A stretch of DNA of 58,889 bases, taken from NCBI GenBank assembly GCA_031286585.1, contig JAITUC010000008.1, forward strand, positions 1 to 58,889, read 5' to 3'. Both the position numbers and the translations under genes were made by a program. The notes beneath the pieces were generated by a model. It worked only from the letters and a program-made list of their open reading frames with translations. It was not told where the DNA came from and did no database searches. Shown here one piece after another: positions 1 to 8,023 of the stretch. How positions within the stretch are numbered: the stretch's first letter is position 1; the number at the start of each line of letters is the position of its first letter. The stretch comes from Delftia acidovorans (GTDB taxonomy: Bacteria > Pseudomonadota > Gammaproteobacteria > Burkholderiales > Burkholderiaceae_C).

Positions 1-110
1 CGACTGGGCTGCTTCAACGAAGAGGATGTGCGAGGACCCCAGAAGGACTATGTGAGCTTGAAGTGTTACCCATGTCTGTGAGCTGAGTTGTTACCCATGT
101 CCTTGACACG
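1..110. mobile_element. Possible right end of an IS481-like insertion sequence
   Basis: A frame open from base 1 runs to a TGA at 85-87 and could be the last 28 codons of a gene lying outside the window. Its end overlaps two direct copies of TGTTACCCATGTC (64-76 and 89-101), 25 bp apart. Paired copies of this kind resemble the ends of IS481-family elements as I remember them from Comamonadaceae. That link is from memory. The transposase body is not visible, so this could also be an unrelated repeat. Confidence 0.35.
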
Positions 111-719
111 TACAACCCGGATGTCCGCGACCCCTTCGCTTCGCTGCGGGGCAACCTGCGTCGTGGCGGTTGCGGGGTTCGCCGTGAAACTCACTTCGCG
201 CTACGCGCTACGTTCAAACAATCACGGCGAGTCAGATGACGAAGCAGTCCTGTCCTTCGGCAGGACTGCAACCCCGCAACCGCCACGGCGCAGGCGCGGA
301 CATACGGGGAGTTGGTGCGGGCCTTCGCTGCGCTCGGCCCGGGGCTTTGGGGCGTTTGCCATCCTGAAAGTCTCTATCATTGCGGCAGCCCCCTGTTCAG
401 GGGCTGGTGCGTAAGAACACCCAACCATTGAGCGGTGCGGCCTCCCCGTCAAGGAGGCCTTATCACGTCTGATTTCCGGAGCGTGGGCGCAAGCCTGCGT
501 CCCTGCGGTTTCGGGCGGGATGGGGCTACCCGTAAGGGCGTCCGCGCGTCTCAGTGCGTGTTCTTAACATCCCGTCCACCTGTCTGTGCGTAAGAACACA
601 GGCTCGTGGCTTCGTCCTACTGAGGAGTACGAGACCGTGCATCGCATTGCTTTTCCTGCCTTCCCCTCCACCACTCATGCGCCCCATGCTGGCGCGTCTG
701 CCATGAGAGAGGTCGCGCC
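111..719. other. Structured non-coding region upstream of a small orphan gene
   Basis: No convincing gene is seen in these 600 bases. There is a perfect 18-bp inverted repeat (162-179 against 270-287) enclosing a second hairpin (244-252 against 261-269, arms GCAGTCCTG/CAGGACTGC). A motif GTGCGTAAGAACAC occurs at 407-420 and 586-599, with its core inverted at 558-566. The copy at 586 sits in a CTGTG/CACAG hairpin. The arrangement suggests a dispersed repeat or a cis-acting RNA leader for the gene at 720. Short ORFs on both strands here look incidental. Confidence 0.4.
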
Positions 720-1034
720 ATGAATACCGCATCCACAACCCCGACCCTGGCCACGCCCCAACAGTTGAGCTATGCCGTAACCGAAATCGGCCGGCTGACG
801 CTGCAAGGCAGCAGCGAGGTGTATTCCCTAGGCCAGCTGGCGCTGGCCTGGCTGGAGCGGCCCGAGGGCCATCGCAATCTGGAGGTGGTGGCCAATGCGC
901 TGCAGGCCATTTGTGGGGCTGCACAGCGGATGGAGGAGATGGTGGAGGACGAGGTCAACCACGTGCATTGCCTGCAGGAAGACCCGGCGTATTTGCGGCG
1001 GATGGCAGCCGCTGCGGCGGCGTTTCAGCGCTGA
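720..1034 (+). CDS. Small conserved-looking hypothetical protein
   Basis: This encodes 104 residues with no recognised domain. The start ATG follows GAGAGAGG, a plausible ribosome-binding site. The protein is mostly helical in appearance, with an acidic stretch around residues 70-85 (MEEMVEDEVNHVHCLQED) and an Ala-rich tail. It has no signal peptide or membrane segment, so it is probably cytoplasmic. It stands alone behind a structured 600-bp region and is GC-rich like the bulk chromosome, unlike the AT-rich genes that follow. I cannot assign a function. Confidence 0.55.
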   Translation: MNTASTTPTLATPQQLSYAVTEIGRLTLQGSSEVYSLGQLALAWLERPEGHRNLEVVANALQAICGAAQRMEEMVEDEVNHVHCLQEDPAYLRRMAAAAAAFQR

Positions 1035-1224
1035 TTCAGGCTTTCTTGTGACAGGCCTGCCGGGGCATTGCGCCCCGGGTTTTCGGAAAATTACTTTTAG
1101 GCTTTGTGAATCTAGATGTATGTAGTCTGCATGGATGTGTGCACAGACCGTGATTCACTGAGATTTTTGATGACCCAGAAAATCCTATCATGGGATATTG
1201 TTCAGCAAACCAGTGGCAGTCCCC

Positions 1225-1398
1225 CTATTCACCACCGGCCTGTCCATCCTTGTTTAGGAATGTTTGGTGAGTCAGATATGGAACCAACGAAACTACCAGC
1301 CACCACCAGCTAGATTGTATGTAGGCCAGAACCCAGCAAGTCCAGGCGAATATTACGGCAAACCAACCGAAGATCATCAAGAAGCGAGGGATTTTCAT
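1225..1398 (-). CDS. Small two-helix membrane protein downstream of an effector/lipoprotein pair
   Basis: This encodes 57 residues from the ATG chosen here; an upstream ATG at 1428 would add ten. Two hydrophobic segments, about residues 5-23 and 26-36, are rich in Trp (SSWWWLVVSLV), so an inner-membrane location is likely. It lies 70 bp downstream of the lipoprotein gene on the same strand and in the same AT-rich patch, so it may be co-transcribed. It could be a second immunity component or unrelated cargo. No family is recognised and neither start has a strong ribosome-binding site. Confidence 0.45.
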   Translation of the reverse strand: MKIPRFLMIFGWFAVIFAWTCWVLAYIQSSWWWLVVSLVPYLTHQTFLNKDGQAGGE

Positions 1399-1468
1399 TG
1401 GGGTGTCTTCACGCCACTGAAAATTCATTGAACATAAGCCATATCAAAAATAATGCAGACTATGAGAT

Positions 1469-1744
1469 TCAGTCGCTGATCTTTTTGAATCGACCGGATT
1501 TATCCCATCCCCGGCCTTTCTCGCAGGAGACCTGTGCATATCCAAGATCCTTTCTTATGATGATGTCTTCGCTGATAGCACATATTTCTCCTTTTTCCAC
1601 AACAAAGGCGATTACGAGTGGGTGATCGTTGTTTGAATAAATATTTACCGTGTCTGTAGCCTCCCATCGACCTGTTGGTTCATAGCTGCAAGCAACCAAT
1701 GTGGCGGCGAAAATAGGGCCCATGAATCGAGTAATTTTTTTCAT
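1469..1744 (-). CDS. Small outer-membrane or periplasmic lipoprotein, candidate immunity protein
   Basis: This encodes 91 residues. The N-terminus has a basic start (MKKITR), a hydrophobic core and a lipobox LVAC with Cys19 as the predicted lipidated residue. About 70 residues of mature domain follow, with a Gly-Arg-Trp turn near the start and a charged C-terminus. The ATG overlaps the TGA of the upstream gene by one base (TGATG), which implies translational coupling. A lipoprotein coupled to a predicted cell-wall hydrolase is the usual layout of a periplasmic effector/immunity pair. The immunity role is inference; the family is not recognised. Base composition is clearly more AT-rich than the chromosome. 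Confidence 0.6.
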   Translation of the reverse strand: MKKITRFMGPIFAATLVACSYEPTGRWEATDTVNIYSNNDHPLVIAFVVEKGEICAISEDIIIRKDLGYAQVSCEKGRGWDKSGRFKKISD

Positions 1745-2517
1745 CAATTTGCCTTTGAATAGTTCACTTTTCTAATTACACGCCCAGATTTGGAAACTGC
1801 AAGCAGTAGTTCCTTGGGAGAGGTTAGATGGCCGGATGAAGGATTGTTCTTGAACCGAGGATCGTGGGAGAGAATGCCTATCATCTCAAGAATCTCAGCA
1901 ACATTGGTGGAGCAGCTGTTGGCTGTGATGCTGTAGGGTTTATTCTCCTTGACTCTTTTGTCAAGCTCCTTCTTGATAATTGCTTTCTCTTCATTGGACA
2001 GGCGTATCACTAGGCCGATGATATCTCTTTTAACTCTATGTATATTTTCATAAATATACTCTTCTCGATCCAAAACTGCATATTTTGTCGGCGCACGACT
2101 GTATATCTTTCCATCGATATCAATTGCAGCATGCCCCCATTGGGATCCTGAACTGATAAACCTCCCATCAAAGATGAAAATCTCGATCGTAGGCCCCTTA
2201 ATTACCGGCTCCGGCCCCATGAATTGCGCCATCCGCCGTTCGTAGCCAAAGATTGCCGGAGGCTGGGCCAGCAGCTCGAACATGCGGGTCGCTGGTGCAA
2301 TCCGGCCCTGGGTCATGACGGGCGAGCCGGACAGTTGCTGAAAGGTGGCGATCGAGCGCTCCAGCGACTTGGACCATCTGCCGTCTTCGCGCAGAAGTTT
2401 GCGGCAGGGATCACGTCGCATATGCCCGTTGAGCAATTGCTGGACAGTGAACACGTCTTTGGGATGATTCATTGCCGCCCGCCCCACGGGGCCGGAAATT
2501 CTTGCGGTTGTTGCCAT
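1744..2517 (-). CDS. Chimeric peptidoglycan-targeting effector candidate (PG-binding-like N-terminus, permuted NlpC/P60-like C-terminus)
   Basis: This encodes 257 residues behind a strong GGAGGGAGACC ribosome-binding site. Residues 5-85 follow the pattern of the peptidoglycan-binding-like module found at the front of many type VI secretion effectors (DVFTVQQLLN, then a DG, an AI-x-FQ-like helix and a GRI-P turn). Residues 108-215 hold WGHAAID with His129 and NSCSTNVAEIL with Cys202. A His before the Cys is the order in circularly permuted papain-like (NlpC/P60, YiiX-type) hydrolases. The first third of the gene is GC-rich and the rest AT-rich, as expected when a toxin domain is swapped onto a conserved front. 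There is no signal peptide, which fits delivery by a secretion machine, but no such machine is in the window. Enzyme class and target are inference. Confidence 0.6.
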   Translation of the reverse strand: MATTARISGPVGRAAMNHPKDVFTVQQLLNGHMRRDPCRKLLREDGRWSKSLERSIATFQQLSGSPVMTQGRIAPATRMFELLAQPPAIFGYERRMAQFMGPEPVIKGPTIEIFIFDGRFISSGSQWGHAAIDIDGKIYSRAPTKYAVLDREEYIYENIHRVKRDIIGLVIRLSNEEKAIIKKELDKRVKENKPYSITANSCSTNVAEILEMIGILSHDPRFKNNPSSGHLTSPKELLLAVSKSGRVIRKVNYSKAN

Positions 2518-2655
2518 GGTCTCCCTCCGGTATGGACGCCGGCCGGCTGAAGCCGGCTCTCACGTTGGGGAAGATGCTATGCAAGGCACGGTGCAATGGA
2601 CGGGGCGGTCTGCACTTTCGCGCACGAGAATTGACTGTGGGCGCAACGACGAATG

Positions 2656-2692
2656 AAAAAACGCCATCCGCATCGTTTTGTTGCGGATGGCG
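2656..2692 (-). terminator. Rho-independent terminator of the aldarate operon
   Basis: On the minus strand an 11-bp perfect stem (CGCCATCCGCA pairing with TGCGGATGGCG) with a 9-base loop is followed by six T. It lies behind the aldehyde dehydrogenase gene that ends at 2743. Confidence 0.85.
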
Positions 2693-2701
2693 TCAGTGAT
2701 G

Positions 2702-2732
2702 AAAGCAGCCGCCAGCACCTGGCGGCTGCTTT
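2702..2732 (-). terminator. Second hairpin, A/T-flanked, just after the aldehyde dehydrogenase stop
   Basis: A perfect 13-bp stem (AAAGCAGCCGCCA with TGGCGGCTGCTTT) and 5-base loop lie ten bases behind the stop codon. The stem begins with AAA and ends with TTT, so it could act in either direction. With the next hairpin it forms a double terminator. Confidence 0.7.
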
Positions 2733-2742
2733 GGGTCCTGCC

Positions 2743-4191
2743 TCAGGCCAGCGTATACGCCGTCTTCACCGTCGTGTAGAACTCCTGCGCATAGCGGCCC
2801 TGTTCGCGCGGGCCGTAGCTGCTGCCTTTGCGGCCGCCGAAGGGCACGTGGTAGTCCACGCCGGCCGTGGGCAGGTTGACCATGACCATGCCGGCCTGGC
2901 TGTGGCGCTTGAAGTGGGTGGCGTGCCTGAGGCTGGTGGTGGCAATGCCTGCGGCCAGGCCGAAGGGGGTGTCGTTGGCCACGGCCAGGGCTTCTTCATA
3001 GTCCTTGACGTGGATGACGCTGGCCACGGGGCCGAAGACTTCCTCGCGGTTGATGCGCATGGCGGCCTGGGTGTCCACGAACAGGGTGGGCGCCATGTAG
3101 TAGCCCTTGTTGCCGCTGCCGGTGTGGCAGGCGGCCGCTGCGCCGCCCGCAGCCAGCACGGCGCCTTCGGCCTTGGCGATTTCCACGTAGCTCAGGTCCT
3201 GCTCCAGCTGGGCCTGGCTGACCACGGGGCCCATGTCGGTGCCTGCGGCGCGGGCGTCGCCCACCTTGATCCTGGCCATGCGGGCCTGCAGGGCCTCGAT
3301 GAAGGCGGGGTAGATCCTGTCGGTGACGATGAGGCGGCTCGATGCCGTGCAGCGCTGGCCCGTGGAGTAGAAGCCGCTTTGCGCGGACAGCTCCACGGCC
3401 TGGGCGAGGTCGGCGTCGTCTAGCACGATCTGCGGGTTCTTGCCGCCCATCTCCAGCTGCACCTTCTTGCCGCTTTCCACGCAGGCGCGGGCAATGCCGC
3501 GGCCCACGCCGACGGAGCCGGTGAAACTGATGGCGGCCACGTCGCTGTGGCGCACCAGGGCATCACCGATGACGCGGCCTGGGCCCATGACGAGGTTGAA
3601 GACGCCGGCCGGAATGCCCGAGCGGTGGATGATGTCGGCCAGCGCCCAGGCGCTGCCGGGCACGAGGTCGGCGGGTTTCAGGACCACGCAGTTGCCGAAG
3701 GCCAGGGCCGGGGCGATCTTCCAGGCGGGAATGGCGATGGGGAAGTTCCACGGCGTGATCAGGCCCACCACGCCGACGGGCTCGCGCGTGATTTCCACGC
3801 CGATGCCGGGGCGCACGGAGGGCAGGGTCTCGCCGGCCAGGCGCAGGCATTCACCCGCGAAGAACTTGAAGATCTGGCCTGCGCGGCCGACTTCGCCAAT
3901 GGCTTCGGGGCGGGTCTTGCCTTCCTCGCGCGCCAGCAGGTCGCCCAGCTCTTCCTTGCGGGCCAGGATTTCGTTGCCGATCCTGTCCAGGGCGTCGTGG
4001 CGGGCCTGGATGCCCGAGGTGCTCCAGGCGGCAAAGGCCGCGGCGGCTGCGGCGATGGCGGCTTCCACATCGGCGGCATTGCCCTGGGCGTACTCGCCGA
4101 TCACATCGGACAGGTCGCTGGGGTTGGTGTTGGCGCTGTAGCTGTCGGCAGCCTTCCATTGGCCGTTGATGAGGTTGTCGTAGCGGGACAT
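2743..4191 (-). CDS. 2,5-dioxopentanoate (alpha-ketoglutaric semialdehyde) dehydrogenase
   Basis: This encodes 482 residues, the normal length for an NAD(P)-dependent aldehyde dehydrogenase. It should oxidise 2,5-dioxopentanoate to 2-oxoglutarate in the cytoplasm. Visible family motifs are TPWNFP at 146-151, FTGS at 223-226, general-base Glu247 in LEMGG and catalytic Cys281 in GQRCTASSR. Substrate is assigned from context: the same strand carries glucarate dehydratase and 5-dehydro-4-deoxyglucarate dehydratase, whose product is this semialdehyde. It is the last gene before a double terminator. The start follows GGAGCACCTC. A broader aldehyde specificity cannot be excluded. Confidence 0.85.
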   Translation of the reverse strand: MSRYDNLINGQWKAADSYSANTNPSDLSDVIGEYAQGNAADVEAAIAAAAAAFAAWSTSGIQARHDALDRIGNEILARKEELGDLLAREEGKTRPEAIGEVGRAGQIFKFFAGECLRLAGETLPSVRPGIGVEITREPVGVVGLITPWNFPIAIPAWKIAPALAFGNCVVLKPADLVPGSAWALADIIHRSGIPAGVFNLVMGPGRVIGDALVRHSDVAAISFTGSVGVGRGIARACVESGKKVQLEMGGKNPQIVLDDADLAQAVELSAQSGFYSTGQRCTASSRLIVTDRIYPAFIEALQARMARIKVGDARAAGTDMGPVVSQAQLEQDLSYVEIAKAEGAVLAAGGAAAACHTGSGNKGYYMAPTLFVDTQAAMRINREEVFGPVASVIHVKDYEEALAVANDTPFGLAAGIATTSLRHATHFKRHSQAGMVMVNLPTAGVDYHVPFGGRKGSSYGPREQGRYAQEFYTTVKTAYTLA

Positions 4192-4245
4192 GAGGTGCTC
4201 CGAAAGAGAAGAGGAAATCCGAGAGAAGTCGCTCAGGGGGTGGAC

Positions 4246-4350
4246 GTTTGAAACCGGCGCAGCCCTGCTCAGGGGCGCCGAGCAAGAGCCGCCTCGCGGC
4301 GAGGGCGCCGTCCCCCTATGGGGGAAGCGGCGCAGCCGCTCAGGGGGAGC
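4246..4350 (-). repeat. Stop-codon-anchored intergenic repeat, copy 1
   Basis: Read on the minus strand it starts directly after the gudD stop with CCCCCTGAGCGGCTGCGCCG and includes a GCGGCTCTTGCTCGGCG block before ending in GCGCCGGTTT. It matches the repeats at 6865-7000, 13355-13476 and 20754-20887. It contains a short GCGGC/GCCGC hairpin. Confidence 0.8.
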
Positions 4351-4351
4351 T

Positions 4352-5689
4352 TTACCTGACCATGCAGGGGCGCTTGTTGTCGAAGGTCCAGCCGGGAATC
4401 AGGTACTGCATGGCCATGGCGTCATTGCGCGCTCCCAGGCCGTGCTCCAGGTACAGGGCGTTGGCGCGCTGCAGCGCGGCGCGGTCCACGGTGACGCCCA
4501 GGCCCGGGGTCTTGGGCACCTCGACGAAGCCGCCCTTGATCTGCAGCGGGTTCCGGGTGAGGTACTGGCCGTCCTGCCAGATCCAGTGCGTGTCGATGGC
4601 CGTGACCTTGCCGGGCACGGCGGCGGCCACGTGGGTGAACATGGCCAGCGAGATGTCGAAGTGGTTGTTGGAGTGCGAGCCCCAGGTCAGGCCCCAGTCG
4701 CGGCAGGTCTGGCCCACGCGCACGGAGCCGGCCATGGTCCAGAAATGCGGGTCGGCCAGCGGGATGTCCACGGACTGCAGCGACAGCGCATGCACCATCT
4801 GGCGCCAGTCGGTGGCGATCATGTTGGTGGCCGTGGGCAGGCCGGTGGCGCGGCGGAATTCGGCCATGACTTCGCGGCCCGAGAAGCCGTTCTCGGCGCC
4901 GCAGGGGTCTTCGGCATAGGCGAGCACGCCGTGCATGTCGCGCATGAGGCGGATGGCGTCCTTGAGCAGCCAGCCGCCGTTGGGGTCCAGCGTGACGCGC
5001 GCCTGCGGGAAGCGCCTGGCCAGCGCGGTGACGGCCTCCACCTCCTGCTCGCCGGCCAGCACGCCGCCCTTGAGCTTGAAGTCGTTGAAGCCGTAGCGCG
5101 CGTGCGCCGCCTCGGCCTGGCGCACGATGGCGGCCGGCTCCATGGCGGTCATGTGGCGCACCTGCGTCCAGTCGTCGGTGCCGCTCTTGTCCTCGCCGGG
5201 CCGGACGTAGGGCAGGTCGGTCCTGTCGGTGGGGCCGGTGAAGAACAGGTAGCCCAGCATCTCCACGCGGTCGCGCTGCTGTCCTTCGCCCAGCAGGGCC
5301 GCCACGGGCACGCCCAGGTGCTGGCCCAGCAGGTCCAGCAGCGCCGATTCCACGGCGGTGACGGCATGCACGGCAATGCGCAGATCGAAGGTCTGCAGGC
5401 CGCGCCCGCCCGTGTCGCGGCCGGCCAGGGCCTGCTGCAGGTTCTGCAGCAGCTTGAGGTGGTTGCCCACGGACTGGCCGATGAGCAGGGGCCTGCTGTC
5501 CTCCAGCGCCTGGCGTATGCCTTCGCCGCCAGGCACCTCGCCCACACCGGTATGGCCCGCGCTGTCGTGGATGAGCACGATGTTGCGCGTGAAGTAGGGC
5601 GCATGCGCGCCGCTGAGGTTCATGAGCATGCCGTCGCGGCCGGCGACGGGAATGACTTCGATCTCGGTGATGGTCGGGGTGGAGGACAT
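4352..5689 (-). CDS. gudD: D-glucarate dehydratase
   Basis: This encodes 445 residues, matching the known enzyme (about 446). It removes water from D-glucarate (often also L-idarate) to give 5-dehydro-4-deoxy-D-glucarate. It belongs to the enolase superfamily. Key residues appear at the expected positions: KLK at 205-207, Asp235 in LDPNGGW, Glu260 in YAEDP, Asn289 in ATNM, Asp313 and His339 in GSHSNNH. The start was set at the ATG that gives the family N-terminus; the frame continues open upstream only because of high GC. It lies between a 2-hydroxyacid dehydrogenase gene (44 bp upstream) and, across the repeat, the semialdehyde dehydrogenase gene. Confidence 0.93.
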   Translation of the reverse strand: MSSTPTITEIEVIPVAGRDGMLMNLSGAHAPYFTRNIVLIHDSAGHTGVGEVPGGEGIRQALEDSRPLLIGQSVGNHLKLLQNLQQALAGRDTGGRGLQTFDLRIAVHAVTAVESALLDLLGQHLGVPVAALLGEGQQRDRVEMLGYLFFTGPTDRTDLPYVRPGEDKSGTDDWTQVRHMTAMEPAAIVRQAEAAHARYGFNDFKLKGGVLAGEQEVEAVTALARRFPQARVTLDPNGGWLLKDAIRLMRDMHGVLAYAEDPCGAENGFSGREVMAEFRRATGLPTATNMIATDWRQMVHALSLQSVDIPLADPHFWTMAGSVRVGQTCRDWGLTWGSHSNNHFDISLAMFTHVAAAVPGKVTAIDTHWIWQDGQYLTRNPLQIKGGFVEVPKTPGLGVTVDRAALQRANALYLEHGLGARNDAMAMQYLIPGWTFDNKRPCMVR

Positions 5690-5732
5690 TGGCGTGCTCT
5701 TGGATCGTTGGGATCGGTCTCTGGGAAAAAGG

Positions 5733-6728
5733 CTATGCGGCGCAGGCTTGGGCCGTGGCCGCCTGCTGCGCGGCGGACCACGGCACCTCGGCCTCGGGCC
5801 GGCCCGTGGCGATGAACTGCGCCAGGTTGCGCAGCACGAGGTCGGCCATGGCGCGGCGGGTTTCATGCGTGCCGCTGGCGATGTGGGGCGCAAGCACCAC
5901 GTTGTCCAGCGACAGCAGCTCGGCATGGGGGCGGGGCTCGTCCTCGAACACATCCAGGCCCGCGCCCGCGATGCGGCCCTGCTGCAGGGCCCGGACCAGG
6001 GCGGCCTCGTCGACCACGCTGCCGCGAGCCACGTTGATCAGAAAGCCCTGCGGGCCCAGCGCGTCCAGCACCTCGGCGTTGACCAGGTGCTGCGTGCCGT
6101 CGCCGCCTGCGGCCGTGATGACGAGGAAGTCGGCCCAGCGCGCCAGCTCCAGCAGCGAGGGCTGGTAGAGGTGGGGCGAGCCCTCGACCGGGCGGCGGTT
6201 GTGATAGGCCACCTCCATGTCGAAGCCGGCCGCGCGGCGCGCCACGGTGGAGCCGATGCGACCCATGCCGAAGATGCCCAGGCGCTTGCCGCTGGCACGC
6301 GTGCGGATGCCGAAGCGGCCACGGCTCCAGTCGCCCCGGCGCACGAAGCGGTCGGATTCGCTCAGGCCACGCGCGGCGTCCAGCAGCAGGGCGAAGGCCA
6401 TGTCGGCCACGCAGTCGTCCAGCACACCGGGCGTGTAGCCCACGCGCGCGCCCTGGCGCAGCAGGGACTCGCGGTCCAGCGCGTCGAAGCCCACGCCGAA
6501 GCTGCTCACGAAGCGCAGCCTGGGCAGGGCCTGCACCACGCTCGCGGGCACGCCCATGGCGGCCGAGGTGACCAGGTATTCGAACTGCGCGCCGTGCTCG
6601 GCGAGGAAGCGCTCGCGGTCGGGCTGCTCGGACAGCAGCGTCACTTCATAGGCCTGGGCCAGTTCGGCATCGAGCTGGGGCAGCGGCATCTTGCCGAGCT
6701 GGAGAACGCGTGGACGGGAGGTCGCCAT
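5733..6728 (-). CDS. D-isomer-specific 2-hydroxyacid dehydrogenase (glyoxylate/hydroxypyruvate reductase type)
   Basis: This encodes 331 residues, a typical length. It has the Rossmann motif GMGRIG at 154-159 and the catalytic set Arg235 ([10 protein letters not shown]), Glu264 and His282 ([12 protein letters not shown]). It should reduce a 2-oxo acid such as hydroxypyruvate or glyoxylate with NAD(P)H in the cytoplasm. It is embedded in the aldarate operon although the 2,5-dioxopentanoate route does not need it. It may serve a side product or an alternative tartronate semialdehyde branch. The exact substrate is not readable from the sequence. The start is the ATG that opens the family N-terminus. 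Confidence 0.8.
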   Translation of the reverse strand: MATSRPRVLQLGKMPLPQLDAELAQAYEVTLLSEQPDRERFLAEHGAQFEYLVTSAAMGVPASVVQALPRLRFVSSFGVGFDALDRESLLRQGARVGYTPGVLDDCVADMAFALLLDAARGLSESDRFVRRGDWSRGRFGIRTRASGKRLGIFGMGRIGSTVARRAAGFDMEVAYHNRRPVEGSPHLYQPSLLELARWADFLVITAAGGDGTQHLVNAEVLDALGPQGFLINVARGSVVDEAALVRALQQGRIAGAGLDVFEDEPRPHAELLSLDNVVLAPHIASGTHETRRAMADLVLRNLAQFIATGRPEAEVPWSAAQQAATAQACAA

Positions 6729-6864
6729 GCCTTGGAATCCTTGGAACTTGCAGGGGCTGGAAGCCCCGGTGAAAAGGGCCTGCGTGGTGGCAGGCCTGCG
6801 GAGATGACCAGAGGCCAACCCGGATTTATCTCAGCTATCCCCTGTGCTCAATGTAGAAAAATCT

Positions 6865-7000
6865 GTTCAAAACTGGCGCGACCAAAGATCAGAGACACCG
6901 AGGAAGGGCCGCCCCGCACCGAGGGTGTCGTTCCCCTCCCGCGAAGCGAGAGAGGGCGCCGTGCACACGGGGGAAGGCGCGAAGCGACTCAGGGGGTGCC
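6865..7000 (-). repeat. Stop-codon-anchored intergenic repeat, copy 2
   Basis: On the minus strand it begins five bases after the stop codon of the Bug gene ending at 7006 with GCACCCCCTGAGTCGCTTCG. It carries the CTCTCGCTTCGCGGGAG hairpin and the GCGGGGCGGCCCTT block, and ends in GGTCGCGCCAGTTTT. Same family and orientation rule as the other three copies. Confidence 0.82.
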
Positions 7001-7005
7001 TCATT

Positions 7006-7965
7006 TCAATCAGCGGTGATCTTTCTTGCCTGGATGAGCTGCTTCCAGCGCTCCGATTCCTGGGCCTGGTAGCGCGTGAATTCCTCGGGCGTGTTGCCCA
7101 CGATCTCCAGGCCCTGCTCCACGAAGCGCTTGCGGATGTCGGGCTGCTGCACGGAGGCAATGGCGGCCTTGGCCAGCCTGGCCTTCACATCGGCGGGCAG
7201 CCCCTTGGGGGCGGCCAGGCCTTGCCAGGAGTAGACCTCGGCACCCTTGACGCCGGCCTCGGCCAGCGTGGGCACATCGGGCAGCACGGGCGAGCGCTGG
7301 CTGCCGGTCACGGCGATCGCATGCAGCTTGCCGCTGCGCAGATGGGGCAGCACGGCGTTGACGTTCTGGAACGAGAAGTCCACCTGGCCGCTGATCAGGT
7401 CGGTGATGGCCGGGGCGCCGCCCTTGTAGGGCACGTGCATGCCTTCGGTACCGCTTTGCTGCCAGAACAGCTCGGCCGACAGATGGTCCGAGGAGCCGTT
7501 GCCCGAACTCGCGAAACTGATCTTGCCGGGGTTGGCCTTGAGCGCGGCGATGACCTCGGCCACGGTGCGGGCCTTCTGCGCGGGGCTGGCCACGAGCACG
7601 TTGGGCGCCTGCACGGGGATGGTGATGTAGTCGAAGTCCTTGCCTGCGTCATAGGGCACGTTCTTGACCAGGTGCGGCGTGACCACGAAGGGGCCCAGCG
7701 AGGCCACCAGCAGCGTGTAGCCATCGGCGGCCGCGCGCTTGACGGCGCCTGCGCCGATGGTGCCCGTGGCGCCGGGGCGGTTTTCCACGACGAAGGGCTT
7801 GCCCAGCTGCTCGCCCATGCTCAGGGCCATGGCGCGCGCCACGGTGTCGGTGGAGCCGCCGGCCGGGAAGGGCACGATGATGTTGACGGCCTTCTCGGGA
7901 AAGCTGCCGGCCGCCTGCGCCGCGAGGGCCAGTGCGGCACCCAGCGTGATCAGAATCTTCTTCAT
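7006..7965 (-). CDS. Bug-family (TctC-type) periplasmic solute receptor
   Basis: This encodes 319 residues. A signal peptide covers about residues 1-18 (MKKILITLGAALALAAQA). The mature part has the Bug hallmarks VPFPAGGSTDTVAR, a VENRPGA loop, PADGYT-like AADGYTLL, HVPYKGGAPA and a DVPTLAEAG turn. Bug proteins bind carboxylates in the periplasm, usually for a tripartite tricarboxylate transporter. No permease gene is adjacent. Being inside the aldarate operon, it probably senses or captures glucarate, galactarate or a related acid; that is inference. The start follows GGAGACAAGAAC; an upstream ATG would add eight non-signal residues. Confidence 0.88.
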   Translation of the reverse strand: MKKILITLGAALALAAQAAGSFPEKAVNIIVPFPAGGSTDTVARAMALSMGEQLGKPFVVENRPGATGTIGAGAVKRAAADGYTLLVASLGPFVVTPHLVKNVPYDAGKDFDYITIPVQAPNVLVASPAQKARTVAEVIAALKANPGKISFASSGNGSSDHLSAELFWQQSGTEGMHVPYKGGAPAITDLISGQVDFSFQNVNAVLPHLRSGKLHAIAVTGSQRSPVLPDVPTLAEAGVKGAEVYSWQGLAAPKGLPADVKARLAKAAIASVQQPDIRKRFVEQGLEIVGNTPEEFTRYQAQESERWKQLIQARKITAD

Positions 7966-8023
7966 GTTCTTGTCTCCTGGGGGGCGCAAGGGCCGGACTG
8001 GCCCCTGCGTCCGGTCTTGTGGC

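Noticed and set aside
222..452. Short minus-strand ORF (76 codons) in the structured 5' region
   Set aside because: It lies across an 18-bp inverted repeat and hairpin, has no ribosome-binding site and low-complexity content. Better explained as part of a repeat.
526..924. 132-codon minus-strand ORF over the gene at 720
   Set aside because: Overlaps the plus-strand gene that has a ribosome-binding site; the translation is Pro/Arg/Ser-rich without domain features.
2656..2732. Possible attenuator or riboswitch behind the aldehyde dehydrogenase
   Set aside because: Two simple GC-rich hairpins with T/A runs directly after the last gene of the operon are fully explained as terminators.
4190..5815. 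Long plus-strand frames over gudD and other aldarate genes
   Set aside because: They lie antisense to genes with complete catalytic residues and normal lengths; Ala/Gly/His-rich nonsense translation is typical of high-GC shadows.
4246..7000. Intergenic repeats as coding parts of neighbouring genes
   Set aside because: They lie outside the family-length genes, have strong hairpin symmetry and recur at unrelated loci.
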